DNA of 64,000 nt from contig NZ_NWMW01000001.1 in the NCBI RefSeq assembly GCF_002351485.1, positions 1,612,001 through 1,676,000 on the forward strand. The letters are read 5' to 3'. The DNA comes from Sphingomonas spermidinifaciens. GTDB taxonomy: Bacteria; Pseudomonadota; Alphaproteobacteria; Sphingomonadales; Sphingomonadaceae. The notes below the pieces were generated by a model, which saw only the letters and a program-made list of their open reading frames with translations, was not told the DNA's origin and did not search any database. Made by a program: the position numbers and the translations under genes. How positions within the stretch are numbered: position 1 is the stretch's first letter; each line of letters opens with the position of its first letter. Below are positions 54,852 through 63,740 of the stretch, piece after piece.

Positions 54852-57206
54852 ATGATGACGTCACGATTTGGCAGGCGCACGGTCCTGCAATTGCTGGCGA
54901 CCGCCGCTGCGACGCCGATTGCGCCGCTCGCCGCTCGCACGTTCACACGGCGTGCCGACGGCATCGATTGGGCCGGATTCCTCGCCCGACATGACATGAT
55001 CTGGGACCGCATCCCCCAAGCCTGGGATGAGGCGCCGTTCCTCGGCAACGGCATGCTCGGCGCCATGCTGTATCGCGATGCCGACAGCGGCGCGATCAGG
55101 GTGGATATCGGACGGTCGGACTTTCAGGACCACCGAAAGCCCATGAAGCATGCCAATTTCGACAATGCGCGGCTTCCGATTGGGCATTTCCTACTGCGGA
55201 CAAGGGGGCGGGTCACCAATGACTGCACGCTGCGGCTCAACCTTCACGACGCGGTTCTGACGGGCGAAGTCACGACCGATCGCGGTCGGATCGGCATCCG
55301 CGCCTATGTCCATGCCGAGGACATGGCGATCGTGGTCGAGACGCGTGCGACCGGCGGCGAAGCGGGCGCGTCCTGGCAATGGGTGGGCGAGCCGGCGATC
55401 AGCCCGCGCCAGACATATTCGATCGTCCGCAACGAACCGACGCGCGGGCTTCCCGGTTATCGCCCGAACCCCGAGGGCCAGCGGTCTCGCGACGGGCGCG
55501 AGGAATTGTGGATCCAGCCGCTACTCGCCGGTGGCGGTGCGACCACCGCATGGCGGACCGAACCCGGCCGTCTGGTGGCCAGCGTCGCGTTCCGGCGCGA
55601 CGGTGACGCCGGGCGGGCCGAAGCGCTCCAGGCGGTGCGGCGGTTCACGGCGTCGCCCAGACCGTTCGTCCGCCATCAGGCGTGGTGGCATGCCTATTAT
55701 CCGGCCAGCTTCATCTCGATCCCCGATACGCGGGTCGAGAGCTTCTACTGGATCCAGATGTACAAGCTCGCCTCGGCAACCCGTGCCGACCGCGCGCTCA
55801 TCGATAACCAGGGCCCCTGGCTCCAGCTGACGCCGTGGCCGAGTACCTGGTGGAATCTCAACGTCCAGCTGACCTACTGGCCGACCGTCGCCTCGAACCG
55901 CGCCGAGCTCTCGCAATCGCTCATCCGCACGCTTCACGATCATCGCGACGCGTTGATCGCCAACGTCGCACCGCCGTTCCGAAGCGACTCCGCCACCATC
56001 AACCGGACGTCCGCCGACGACCTCGATTCACCGGAGAACCCGCCCAGCCAGAGGACGGGCGCGACCGAGATGACGGGCATGGCATCCGTTGGCCGCGCGC
56101 CCGAAGTCGGCGATCTGCCATGGGCGCTGCACAATGTCTGGATGGTCTGGCGTCATACCCAGGACCTGACGATGCTGCGAGAAACGCTGTTTCCGCTGCT
56201 GCGTCGGACGACGAACTATTATCGCCATTTCCTGAGCCGCGGGGCGGACGGAAAATTGCACCTGCCCGTCACCTATTCGCCCGAATACGCCGCGGCGCCC
56301 GATGCCAATTACGACCTGGCGCTGCTCCGCTGGAGCTGCACTGCGTTGATCGAGGCGGCGGGCCGGCTCGGCATCGACGATCCGCTGCTGCCGGAATGGA
56401 AACGGATTCTTGCCGAGCTCGTCGATTATCCACGCGACCGCACCGGCTACATGATCGGGGCGGGCCTTCCGCTCAAAAGCTCGCATCGCCATTTCTCGCA
56501 CCTGCTGATGGTCTACCCGTTGTACCTCGTGAACCGCGAACAGCCGGGCGCCGTCGAGGTCATCCAGCGGACACTCGACCACTGGCAGTCGATGCCGGAG
56601 GCGCTGCGCGGCTATTCCTCAACAGGCGCCTCGCAGGTTTCGGCCGCGATCGGCAACGGGGATGCGGCGCTGCGCTATCTCAAGGGGCTGTTCGACGATT
56701 ATCTGCGCCCCAACACGCTCTACAAGGAATCCGGGCCGGTCATCGAAACGCCGCTGTCGGGCGCGCAGGCGGTCATGGACATGCTGTTGCAAAGCTGGGG
56801 CGGCGCGGTGCGACCGTTCCCGGCGGTTCCGACGGCCTGGCGCGACTGCGCCTTCTCCGACCTGAGCGCCGAGGGCGGGTTTCTGGTCAGCGGCGTTCGC
56901 GCCGGCGGCGCGACCCGGTGGATCAAGGTCGTGAGCAAGGCGGGCGAGCCGCTCGCGATCGTGACCGACATCGCCGATCCGGTAGCAACGGTCGAGGGTC
57001 GGCCGGTCCGGCTGGTGCCGGGGCGCAACGGCCATCTCAAGGCCGATCTGGCAAAGGGGCAGACCCTCCTGCTCCGTCCACGCTCAGGCCGCGAAATGCC
57101 GCCGGTCGCTCCGGTCGCGATGGCCGGACCGCAGAACAGCTTCGGCGTCAATGTCCGTAACGTCCAGCCGGTGCAGAAGGACCCGTCCTTGCCGCCGACG
57201 GCTTGA
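54852..57206 (+). CDS. GH95-type glycoside hydrolase, Tat-exported
   Basis: A 784-residue hydrolase whose family removes alpha-L-fucose or alpha-L-galactose. A twin-arginine signal (SRFGRRTVLQLLATAAAT) sends it to the periplasm folded. The N beta-domain has APFLGNGMLGAMLYRD. The toroid catalytic domain has WWNLNVQLTYWPT, aligning with the Asn-x-Asn of GH95, SPEYAAAPDANYD with the acid Glu, and SSHRHFSHLLMVYP. A short beta domain ends the protein. The N domain departs from classic GH95, so another specificity is possible. It is divergent from TonB receptor 2 and 68 bases before the IclR gene. Confidence 0.82.
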   Translation: MMTSRFGRRTVLQLLATAAATPIAPLAARTFTRRADGIDWAGFLARHDMIWDRIPQAWDEAPFLGNGMLGAMLYRDADSGAIRVDIGRSDFQDHRKPMKHANFDNARLPIGHFLLRTRGRVTNDCTLRLNLHDAVLTGEVTTDRGRIGIRAYVHAEDMAIVVETRATGGEAGASWQWVGEPAISPRQTYSIVRNEPTRGLPGYRPNPEGQRSRDGREELWIQPLLAGGGATTAWRTEPGRLVASVAFRRDGDAGRAEALQAVRRFTASPRPFVRHQAWWHAYYPASFISIPDTRVESFYWIQMYKLASATRADRALIDNQGPWLQLTPWPSTWWNLNVQLTYWPTVASNRAELSQSLIRTLHDHRDALIANVAPPFRSDSATINRTSADDLDSPENPPSQRTGATEMTGMASVGRAPEVGDLPWALHNVWMVWRHTQDLTMLRETLFPLLRRTTNYYRHFLSRGADGKLHLPVTYSPEYAAAPDANYDLALLRWSCTALIEAAGRLGIDDPLLPEWKRILAELVDYPRDRTGYMIGAGLPLKSSHRHFSHLLMVYPLYLVNREQPGAVEVIQRTLDHWQSMPEALRGYSSTGASQVSAAIGNGDAALRYLKGLFDDYLRPNTLYKESGPVIETPLSGAQAVMDMLLQSWGGAVRPFPAVPTAWRDCAFSDLSAEGGFLVSGVRAGGATRWIKVVSKAGEPLAIVTDIADPVATVEGRPVRLVPGRNGHLKADLAKGQTLLLRPRSGREMPPVAPVAMAGPQNSFGVNVRNVQPVQKDPSLPPTA

Positions 57207-57273
57207 GCCGACCCTTTGCGATCGTGCAGCCTTCGGCTACCGCTCGGGGCCGTACGAGGCAGCGAAGGTGCAT

Positions 57274-58053
57274 ATGACGAGCAGCGGCAAGGCAACGGAC
57301 GAGCGGCGTTATCGCGCGCCGGCGCTGGAGAAGGGCCTGGACATCCTGGAGCTGCTGTCGAGCGCATCGAAGCCGATGACCCACGCGATGATCTCCCAGC
57401 ACCTCGGCCGTTCGAACAGCGAACTGTTCAGGATGCTGCAGGTCCTCGAATTCCGCGGCTTCATCGCGCAGGCCGACGGCGGTGGGTTCATTCCCACGAC
57501 AAAGCTCTTCGCGCTGGGCATGGCACAGGCACCAGTCAAGTCGATCCTCGAGGTCGCTTTGCCGGTCATGCGGCGGCTTGCCGACGATACTGAACAAAGC
57601 TGCCACCTAGCGCTGCGGGCGGGGGGCGACATCGTGATCGCGGCACGGATGGAATCAGCGGGCCTGATCGGCTTTTCGGTCCGGATCGGGTACCGCCAGC
57701 CGATGATCCTGACCGGCTCGGGCACTGTCCTGTACGCGTTCCAGAGCGATGAGGTCCGCAAACGCTGGGAAAAGGATTTCGGATCGCGGCCCGCCGGCGA
57801 ACTGAAGGCGTTTCGCGCCCTTGCCGAGGTCGTGCGGACCCAAGGATATGACAAGCACCCCAGCCGGGTCGTGCCCGGGATCATCGATCTGTCGGCGCCC
57901 GTCATGCGGGGTGACGCGGCGGCGGCGGCGCTGACGATGCCGTTCGTGAACAAGACGACCCAGCATGTCGACATCGACGTCGCCCTCGAGATGGTAATCG
58001 CTGCTGCTGCGACGATCTCCAGCGACCTGGCATCGACCGACGTCCGGGTATGA
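57274..58053 (+). CDS. IclR-family transcriptional regulator of the fucose locus
   Basis: A 259-residue regulator. The N-terminal winged helix-turn-helix has PALEKGLDILELLSSASKP and MISQHLGRSNSELFRMLQVL. The IclR effector domain follows (LALRAGGDIVIAARMESAGL to the GSGTVLYAF and SAPVMRGDAAAAALTMPF motifs). The ATG at 57274 was chosen because it begins just before the DNA-binding domain; an earlier in-frame start lacks support. It follows the GH95-type gene on the same strand and is the only regulator in the locus, so it is the likely reader of fucose or a breakdown product at the paired sites. Confidence 0.88.
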   Translation: MTSSGKATDERRYRAPALEKGLDILELLSSASKPMTHAMISQHLGRSNSELFRMLQVLEFRGFIAQADGGGFIPTTKLFALGMAQAPVKSILEVALPVMRRLADDTEQSCHLALRAGGDIVIAARMESAGLIGFSVRIGYRQPMILTGSGTVLYAFQSDEVRKRWEKDFGSRPAGELKAFRALAEVVRTQGYDKHPSRVVPGIIDLSAPVMRGDAAAAALTMPFVNKTTQHVDIDVALEMVIAAAATISSDLASTDVRV

Positions 58054-58061
58054 TGGGTGCG

Positions 58062-58091
58062 GCGGGGTGGCCGGGTACCGGGCCGCCCCGC
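58062..58091. terminator. Hairpin between convergent genes
   Basis: An 11-base stem (58062-58072 with 58081-58091, one G-T pair) and 8-base loop lie between the ends of the IclR gene and the FAH-family gene. It has no T-run, so it may be a weak two-way terminator. Confidence 0.4.
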
Positions 58092-58116
58092 TCCGGCCGG
58101 GAAGACCCGGCGTCTG

Positions 58117-58956
58117 TCAGGCGGACACGACGATCTGATGCTGCTCGCCCAGCCCGGCAATGCCGAGCGATACGCGGTCGCCCTCGTTCAGCCAGACTTG
58201 CGGGTTTTGCCCCAGGCCGACGCCGGGGGGCGTGCCGGTGGTCACGACATCGCCGGGCTGAAGGCTGAAGAATCTGCTCAGATACGCGAGGATGAACGCC
58301 GGCTTGAAGATCATGGTCTGCGTCGACCCGTCCTGATAGCGGTGTCCATTGACCTCAAGCCACATGTGGAGGTCGGACGTGTCGCCGACTTCATCCGCGG
58401 TAACGAGCCATGGACCGAGCGGTCCGAAACTGTCGCATCCCTTGCCCTTGTCCCATTGGGACGACTGCATCTGAAACGCCCGCTCCGACACGTCGTTGCA
58501 CACGCAATAGCCGGCGATGGCGGCGGCGGCCTCCGCCTCGTCCACATAGCGGCACTCCTTGCCGACGACGAACGCAAGCTCGACTTCCCAATCGAGCTTG
58601 GTCGATCCGCGCGGCTTGATGATCGGGTCGTTCGGTCCCGACAGTGCGCTTGTCGCCTTCATGAACACGACCGGCTCCTCGGGGATCGGCATGTTCGATT
58701 CAGCCGCGTGATCGGCAAAATTCAGGCCGATGCAGATGAACTTGCCCGGACGGCCGACGCACGGGCCGAGGCGGGTGTCCGCGGCCATCGCTGGCAGCGT
58801 CGCCGGATCGACCGCGGCGATGCTCGCCAGCCCCTCCGGCGTCACCGCGGTGGGATCGATGTCGGCGACGATGCTGCTGAGGTCCCTGATGATCCCCTCG
58901 GCATCGACCAGCCCGGGACGTTCCTGGCCGACCGGGCCGTGACGGAGCAACTTCAT
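58117..58956 (-). CDS. FAH-family hydrolase, probable 2,4-diketo-3-deoxy-L-fuconate hydrolase
   Basis: A 279-residue fumarylacetoacetate-hydrolase-fold enzyme. The domain begins FICIGLNFADHAAESNMP near residue 73. The metal site has DWEVELAFVVGK near 122, with Glu and Asp ligands, and CVCNDVSERAFQ near 152. The end, TGTPPGVGLGQNP, is a family hallmark. In the non-phosphorylating L-fucose route it would split 2,4-diketo-3-deoxy-L-fuconate into pyruvate and L-lactate. It is the last gene of the fucP operon, 33 bases after the short-chain dehydrogenase. The role rests on pathway context. Confidence 0.88.
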   Translation of the reverse strand: MKLLRHGPVGQERPGLVDAEGIIRDLSSIVADIDPTAVTPEGLASIAAVDPATLPAMAADTRLGPCVGRPGKFICIGLNFADHAAESNMPIPEEPVVFMKATSALSGPNDPIIKPRGSTKLDWEVELAFVVGKECRYVDEAEAAAAIAGYCVCNDVSERAFQMQSSQWDKGKGCDSFGPLGPWLVTADEVGDTSDLHMWLEVNGHRYQDGSTQTMIFKPAFILAYLSRFFSLQPGDVVTTGTPPGVGLGQNPQVWLNEGDRVSLGIAGLGEQHQIVVSA

Positions 58957-58989
58957 TATACGATCCCCTTGATTGAGCCGTGTCGACGG

Positions 58990-59724
58990 TCAGGCCGTCC
59001 AGCCGCCGTCGATGACATGCGTCTGCCCCGTGGTGAAACCGGCCTCGTCGGATGCCAGATACAGCGCCAGTGCGGCGATCTCGTCCGCCGTCCCGACGCG
59101 GCCCATCGGCTGCCGCGCGATGAACGCGCCGAGCGCCGCATTGTAGTCGCCCGTCGCGCGCAGCCGCTCGTGCAGCGAAGGCGTCTCGACCGTGCCGGGG
59201 CAGATCGCGTTGCAGCGGATACCCTGCGTCACGAAATCCACGGCAACCGCCTTTGTCATGCCGATTACGGCCGCCTTCGTCGTGCAATAGGCGAAGCGAT
59301 TGGCCACGCCCTTGATCGACGAAGCGACGGAGGACATGTTGATGATCGATCCACCGCCATTCGACAGCATCGCGGGCAGCGCCGCGCGGATCGTCCGATA
59401 CATCGCGGTCACATTCAGGTCATAGGCAAACGCCCATTGATCGGGTGAGCAGTCGAGAACCGAACCGCCTGGCACCACGCCAGCGCAATTGAACAGCACG
59501 TCGAGCGGGCCCGCCCGGCCAATAATGTCAGCCACCGCCGCGTCGTCCCGCACGTCCAGCCGCTCGGTCCGGCAACCGTCGATCTGTGCCAGGGCTTCCG
59601 CATTCAGATCGGTCGCCCAGACGGTCGCTCCTTCACGCGCCCAGAGTTCGGCGGTCGCGCGGCCGATGCCCTGCCCCGCCGCGGTAATAAGCGCGGTCTT
59701 TCCCGCTAGTCGTCCGGTTGTCAT
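58990..59724 (-). CDS. Short-chain dehydrogenase, probable 2-keto-3-deoxy-L-fuconate dehydrogenase
   Basis: A 244-residue classical SDR. The NAD(P) site is TAAGQGIGRATAELWA near residue 14. NCAGV is near 84, the catalytic Ser in SSVAS near 130, and Tyr/Lys in YCTTK near 148. In the pathway it oxidises the C4 hydroxyl of 2-keto-3-deoxy-L-fuconate with NAD+, which prepares the FAH-family cleavage. Its start overlaps the stop of the lactonase remnant by four bases. Confidence 0.88.
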   Translation of the reverse strand: MTTGRLAGKTALITAAGQGIGRATAELWAREGATVWATDLNAEALAQIDGCRTERLDVRDDAAVADIIGRAGPLDVLFNCAGVVPGGSVLDCSPDQWAFAYDLNVTAMYRTIRAALPAMLSNGGGSIINMSSVASSIKGVANRFAYCTTKAAVIGMTKAVAVDFVTQGIRCNAICPGTVETPSLHERLRATGDYNAALGAFIARQPMGRVGTADEIAALALYLASDEAGFTTGQTHVIDGGWTA

Positions 59725-60131
59725 GGAAGGTCCCTCTGGATGCGATGGATGCGCGCTGCATTCAGTCCCCTGATCGCGGCGATGTGGTCCTCAGGCAGGT
59801 CCGACAGCAGCCGGTCGGTCACCGCCGGCCAATCGGCATGGCTTGCCGACCCAAGAGGCAAGGGCCACTCGCTTCCCCAGAGGGTGCGTCGGCATGCAAA
59901 GGTGTCGACAACGACCGGGAGACTGGAGCTGAGTTGTTCGAGCCCGACCTTGCCGGAACCCTCGCTCAACGACCTAAGCCACCATCGCGACGTCGATGCC
60001 CGCACGGCAAGATGCGGCTCAAGGTCTGCGGTCGGGATGTCGCGATGCAACACCTTGGCATGGGGCATCAGCCAGCCATGGTCGCCACGCGCCAACCGCC
60101 CGAGTTGATGATGCGCGTCGATCCGCATCAT
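59721..60131 (-). pseudogene. Internally deleted L-fuconolactonase (amidohydrolase family)
   Basis: Only 136 residues remain of a protein normally about 280 long. The N-terminal 42 residues (MRIDAHHQLGRLARGDHGW, then RDIPTADLEPHLA) match the start of fuconolactonase-like amidohydrolases. From residue 60 on it matches the end (LWGSEWPLP, then HADWPAV and IRGLNAARIHRI). The middle barrel is missing and the reading frame is kept. The usual HxH metal motif near the start reads HHQ and the usual GSDWP reads GSEWP, so catalysis is unlikely. It overlaps both neighbouring genes by four bases, which may keep translation going through it. Confidence 0.75.
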
Positions 60132-61159
60132 GCCCCGCCCGGCAGCGGCGCGGCGACGTCCACCAAGCCGACCGCACGAAGGTCGCGCCAGAAATCGGCC
60201 GGGATCGCCTGATGGTAAAGGTCCATCGTCTGCTGAACCCGGCCGACCGAGCCGAGGCCCGGGATCACGCTCACCACCTGCGGGTGGGCAAGCGGAAACT
60301 GCAGCGCCGCCGCGGCCAGCGGCACCGCGTGACGATCGCACAGCGCCTCCAACCAGCGCACATGATCGACGATATCCGGCGGCGCCGCGCCATAATCGTA
60401 ATAGATGGGTCCATCGCGGCGCGTGCCGGTGGCGAGAATACCCGAGTTATAAGCACCGCCGACCACGATCGACACGCCTCGACGTTCGCATGCCGGCAGC
60501 AGCGCATCCAATGCGCCCTGTTCGAGAAGCGTGTACCGTCCCGCGAGCAGAACCACGTCGAGGTCGGCGTAGTTCATCGCTTGCAGGACAACATCGCATT
60601 CGTTGACGCCAAGGCCGAATGCGCCGATTGCGCCATCGGCGCGCAGCACCTCGAGCGCGCGCAAACCACCGCCCTTGGTCAGTTCGGCAAAGGTACGGTC
60701 ATGCTCGTCGGCATGCGTCATCCCGCCGATATCGTGGACATAGAGGATGTCGATACGGCCCAGGCCCAACCGCTGCAGGCTGTCCTCCCAGCTCCGCATC
60801 ACGCCGTCGTAGCTGTAGTCGTAACGGGCCTCGAACGGCATCGGCGACCGAAAGCCGTGGCGTGCGGCATCACCCGCCAGTGCGGGGTCGGCGCAGAACA
60901 GGCGGCCAACCTTGGACGACAGGACAATGCCATCCCGTCCGCGCAACACGTCACCGACGCGGCGCTCGCTCAGGCCGTGACCATAGCGCGGGGCAGTGTC
61001 GACATAAGTCATGCCCGCCGCCAGCGCAGCATCGAGCGTTGCGCGTGCCTCTGCATCGGCAACGGGACGATACAGATTGCCCAGCGATGCGGCGCCGCAG
61101 CCGATCTCGCTCAGCGACAGGTCGGACCGGACAAGCGTTCGCTGCGCGATCCTATCCAT
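60128..61159 (-). CDS. Aldo/keto reductase, probable L-fucose dehydrogenase
   Basis: A 343-residue aldo/keto reductase of the D-threo-aldose 1-dehydrogenase / pyridoxal 4-dehydrogenase group. The start has EIGCGAASLGNLYRPV. The catalytic Asp/Tyr motif is VDTAPRYGHGLSERRVGD near residue 52, with the Lys in LSSKVGRLF. YVHDIGGMTHAD near 140 holds the His. It would oxidise L-fucose to L-fuconolactone, the first step of the pathway. It overlaps fucP and the lactonase remnant, in one operon read from the fucP promoter. Confidence 0.88.
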   Translation of the reverse strand: MDRIAQRTLVRSDLSLSEIGCGAASLGNLYRPVADAEARATLDAALAAGMTYVDTAPRYGHGLSERRVGDVLRGRDGIVLSSKVGRLFCADPALAGDAARHGFRSPMPFEARYDYSYDGVMRSWEDSLQRLGLGRIDILYVHDIGGMTHADEHDRTFAELTKGGGLRALEVLRADGAIGAFGLGVNECDVVLQAMNYADLDVVLLAGRYTLLEQGALDALLPACERRGVSIVVGGAYNSGILATGTRRDGPIYYDYGAAPPDIVDHVRWLEALCDRHAVPLAAAALQFPLAHPQVVSVIPGLGSVGRVQQTMDLYHQAIPADFWRDLRAVGLVDVAAPLPGGA

Positions 61160-62459
61160 GGGTCGGCACCGCGTCGCCCCGGGTCAGCCCCGCGCGATGC
61201 GCCCAGCGGCCGAACCACAGGACGACGCAGAAGCACAGCATCGGCACCAACATCATGTGGTGCACCCCGCCCAGCTGCTCGGACACGACGCCCATCAGCG
61301 GCGGAATCAACGCACCGCCGATGATCGACATGATGAGGAACGACGACGCGCTCTCGGTTTCCTCGCCCAGGCCCGAGACGCCGAGCGCGAAGATCGTCGG
61401 GAACATGATCGACATGAAGAAGCTGGTCAGCCACAGCGCCGCCACCGCGGGCGCCCCCGACAGCAGCACCGCCGCCGCGCACAGGGCGATGTTCGCCGCG
61501 GCATAGGCCATGAGCAGTTTCGTCGGAGCCATCCGACGCTGGATGAACGCGCCCGAGAAGCGCCCAACCATCACCATGCCAAGGCTCGCCGCCAGCCAGT
61601 AGGCTGCCGTGCGTTCAGTCGTGTCGGGCAACTGCGACTTGGTGAAATCGATGAAGAAACTCCAGACGCCAACCTGCGCGGCCACGTAGAAGAACTGCGC
61701 GACGACGGCTCGGCGCACCTGTACGTGGCGCAGCACGGCGGCGAAGCCCCGCTGGGGGCCGCGCTCAGACCCTAGTCGCTCGATCGGCGGGAACTTCGAC
61801 CCGGCGACCAGCACCGCCAGCAGGCACATGGCGAGGCCAAGTACGGTGTAGGGCGGCTTTACGAGCTGCGCCTCGGCAGCTCGCCATTCGGCTACCGCGC
61901 CCGGCGTCATGCTCGCCAGTTCCGCGGCGGTGTGCTCGGTTCCGGCAAAGATGAAGAGACCACCAATCGTCGGCGCGAGGATCAGCCCCAGACCGTGAAA
62001 CGATTGTGCGAGGTTCAGCCGGGCCGGCCCGGTGCGCTCCGCGCCCAGGATCGACACATAGGGGTTGGCCGCGGTCTCGAGGAAGCCAAGGCCGATGGCG
62101 ATGACGTAGAGCGCCACGAGAAACAAGGCGAACTCACGCATGTCGGCTGCGGGCAGGAACAGGAACGCTCCCCCCGCATAAAGCGTCAGGCCGAGCAGGA
62201 TCGCTGCCTTGTAGCCGTAATGGCGGATCAGCAGCCCGGCCGGGATCGCGGCACAGAAATAACCGATATAGAACGCCGTCTGGACCAGGCTCGACTGCGT
62301 GCGTGAAATGTCGAGCGCCTTCTGAAACTGACGGATCAGCACGTCGTTCAGCGCCGCCGCCAATGCCCAGGAGAAGAACAGGCTTGTGACCAGCGCGAAC
62401 GCCAGCCGGTAACGGCGTTCGACGATGGGCGGCGCGCGGGTTCCGATATCGGTGTCCAT
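61152..62459 (-). CDS. fucP: L-fucose:H+ symporter
   Basis: A 435-residue MFS sugar permease with 12 helices in the inner membrane. Helix 1 has FFSWALAAALNDVLIRQFQK, with the Asn-Asp pair that replaces the usual FucP segment. GFLETAANPYVSILG near residue 128 is the hallmark of the FucP/NagP subfamily, including the conserved Glu and Asn. It imports fucose freed in the periplasm. It is the first gene of the catabolic operon and divergent from lldD, with paired operator-like sites between. Confidence 0.9.
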   Translation of the reverse strand: MDTDIGTRAPPIVERRYRLAFALVTSLFFSWALAAALNDVLIRQFQKALDISRTQSSLVQTAFYIGYFCAAIPAGLLIRHYGYKAAILLGLTLYAGGAFLFLPAADMREFALFLVALYVIAIGLGFLETAANPYVSILGAERTGPARLNLAQSFHGLGLILAPTIGGLFIFAGTEHTAAELASMTPGAVAEWRAAEAQLVKPPYTVLGLAMCLLAVLVAGSKFPPIERLGSERGPQRGFAAVLRHVQVRRAVVAQFFYVAAQVGVWSFFIDFTKSQLPDTTERTAAYWLAASLGMVMVGRFSGAFIQRRMAPTKLLMAYAAANIALCAAAVLLSGAPAVAALWLTSFFMSIMFPTIFALGVSGLGEETESASSFLIMSIIGGALIPPLMGVVSEQLGGVHHMMLVPMLCFCVVLWFGRWAHRAGLTRGDAVPTHG

Positions 62460-62515
62460 GGTGCGATCCTCTCCCCACAGGCGTCATGGCCGCTTGTTTC
62501 AGCGCTCGGCGCTAT

Positions 62516-62548
62516 GCCCACATATAAAGTTGTTGTTCATATATCAAC
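62516..62548. promoter_or_regulatory. Paired operator-like sites, fucP / lldD divergent promoter
   Basis: GTTCATATATCAAC (62535-62548) matches the consensus at 11 of 14 positions. GCCCACATATAAAG (62516-62529) matches at 9, again 19 bases apart. They are 57 bases before fucP and 42 before lldD. Confidence 0.5.
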
Positions 62549-62589
62549 TTCGATTGTAGGCGATGTGCAGATTGCACGAGGATGCCGCC

Positions 62590-63726
62590 ATGATCGCCAC
62601 GTCGACCGAGGACTTTCGCCGCCGCGCCCGCGCGCGCCTGCCCCGCTTCCTCTTCGACTATATCGACGGGGCAGCCGGAGATGAGACGACGCTGCGTCGC
62701 AATGTTGCGGACCTTCAGGACGTCGCCATCCGGCAGCGGGTGCTGAAGGACGTGTCGCGTGTCGATACCGCAACCACCCTGTTCGGCCGGCGCCAAGGAT
62801 CACCTGTCGTCCTTGCGCCGGTCGGGCTGGCCGGCATGTACGCGCGGCGCGGCGAAGTGCAGGCGGCGCGGGCCGCGGCGGCACGCGATGTTCCCTTCTG
62901 CCTGTCGACCGTGGCGGTCTGCCCGCTCGAGGAGGTTGCACCCGCCAGCCGCGCCCCGATCTGGTTCCAGCTCTACGTCATCCGCGATCGCGGTTTCATG
63001 CGCGACCTGATCGCCCGTGCGAAAGCGCAGGGCGCCTCGGCGATGGTGTTCACGGTCGACATGCCCGTTCCCGGCAGCCGCCGCCGGGACGCGCACAGTG
63101 GCATGTCGGGGCCGAACGCCGTCTTGCGCCGATATGTTCAGGCAGCGCTACACCCTCATTGGGCATGGCACGTCGGCCTGCACGGACGCCCGCATACGCT
63201 TGGTAATGTGGCCCCGGTGCTCGAGCGGGCCAGCGGGCTTGAGGACTTCATGGGCTGGCTCGGCAAGAATTTCGATCCCGCGATCCAATGGCGCGATCTC
63301 GAATGGATCCGCGAGGCATGGGACGGCCCACTTATCATCAAGGGTATTCTGGATCCGGAGGATGCGCGCGACGCGGTGCGGCTGGGCGCCGATGGAGTGG
63401 TCGTCTCGAACCATGGCGGTCGCCAGCTTGACGGCGCCCTGTCAACGATCCGCGCGCTGCCCGCCGTCGCCGATGCGGTCGGCGACCGGCTGACGGTGCT
63501 GGCGGATTCAGGAGTCCGATCAGGCTTCGACGTGCTGCGGATGCTGGCATCGGGCGCGAAGGGCGTGCTGCTCGGGCGCGCCTGGGTCTATGCGCTTGCG
63601 GCCGGCGGCCAGCGCGGGGTCGAGCAGTTGCTCGACCTGCTGAACGCCGAGCTGCGCACCGGGATGGCCCTGTCGGGCGCGACCGACGTGACGCGGATCG
63701 ACGCGGACCTTCTCGATCGCCGCTGA
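62590..63726 (+). CDS. lldD: FMN-dependent L-lactate dehydrogenase / alpha-hydroxy-acid oxidase
   Basis: A 378-residue TIM-barrel flavoenzyme. [17 protein letters not shown] near residue 17 has the substrate Tyr, [10 protein letters not shown] the FMN loop, [14 protein letters not shown] the Arg and Asp contacts, and [13 protein letters not shown] near 275 the catalytic His/Arg. The product of the fucose pathway here is L-lactate, and this enzyme would return it to pyruvate and pass electrons to the respiratory chain. The ATG at 62590 was chosen because the family N-terminus starts there. It is divergent from fucP. Confidence 0.88.
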   Translation: MIATSTEDFRRRARARLPRFLFDYIDGAAGDETTLRRNVADLQDVAIRQRVLKDVSRVDTATTLFGRRQGSPVVLAPVGLAGMYARRGEVQAARAAAARDVPFCLSTVAVCPLEEVAPASRAPIWFQLYVIRDRGFMRDLIARAKAQGASAMVFTVDMPVPGSRRRDAHSGMSGPNAVLRRYVQAALHPHWAWHVGLHGRPHTLGNVAPVLERASGLEDFMGWLGKNFDPAIQWRDLEWIREAWDGPLIIKGILDPEDARDAVRLGADGVVVSNHGGRQLDGALSTIRALPAVADAVGDRLTVLADSGVRSGFDVLRMLASGAKGVLLGRAWVYALAAGGQRGVEQLLDLLNAELRTGMALSGATDVTRIDADLLDRR

Positions 63727-63740
63727 CCCGGTCCCGCCGC

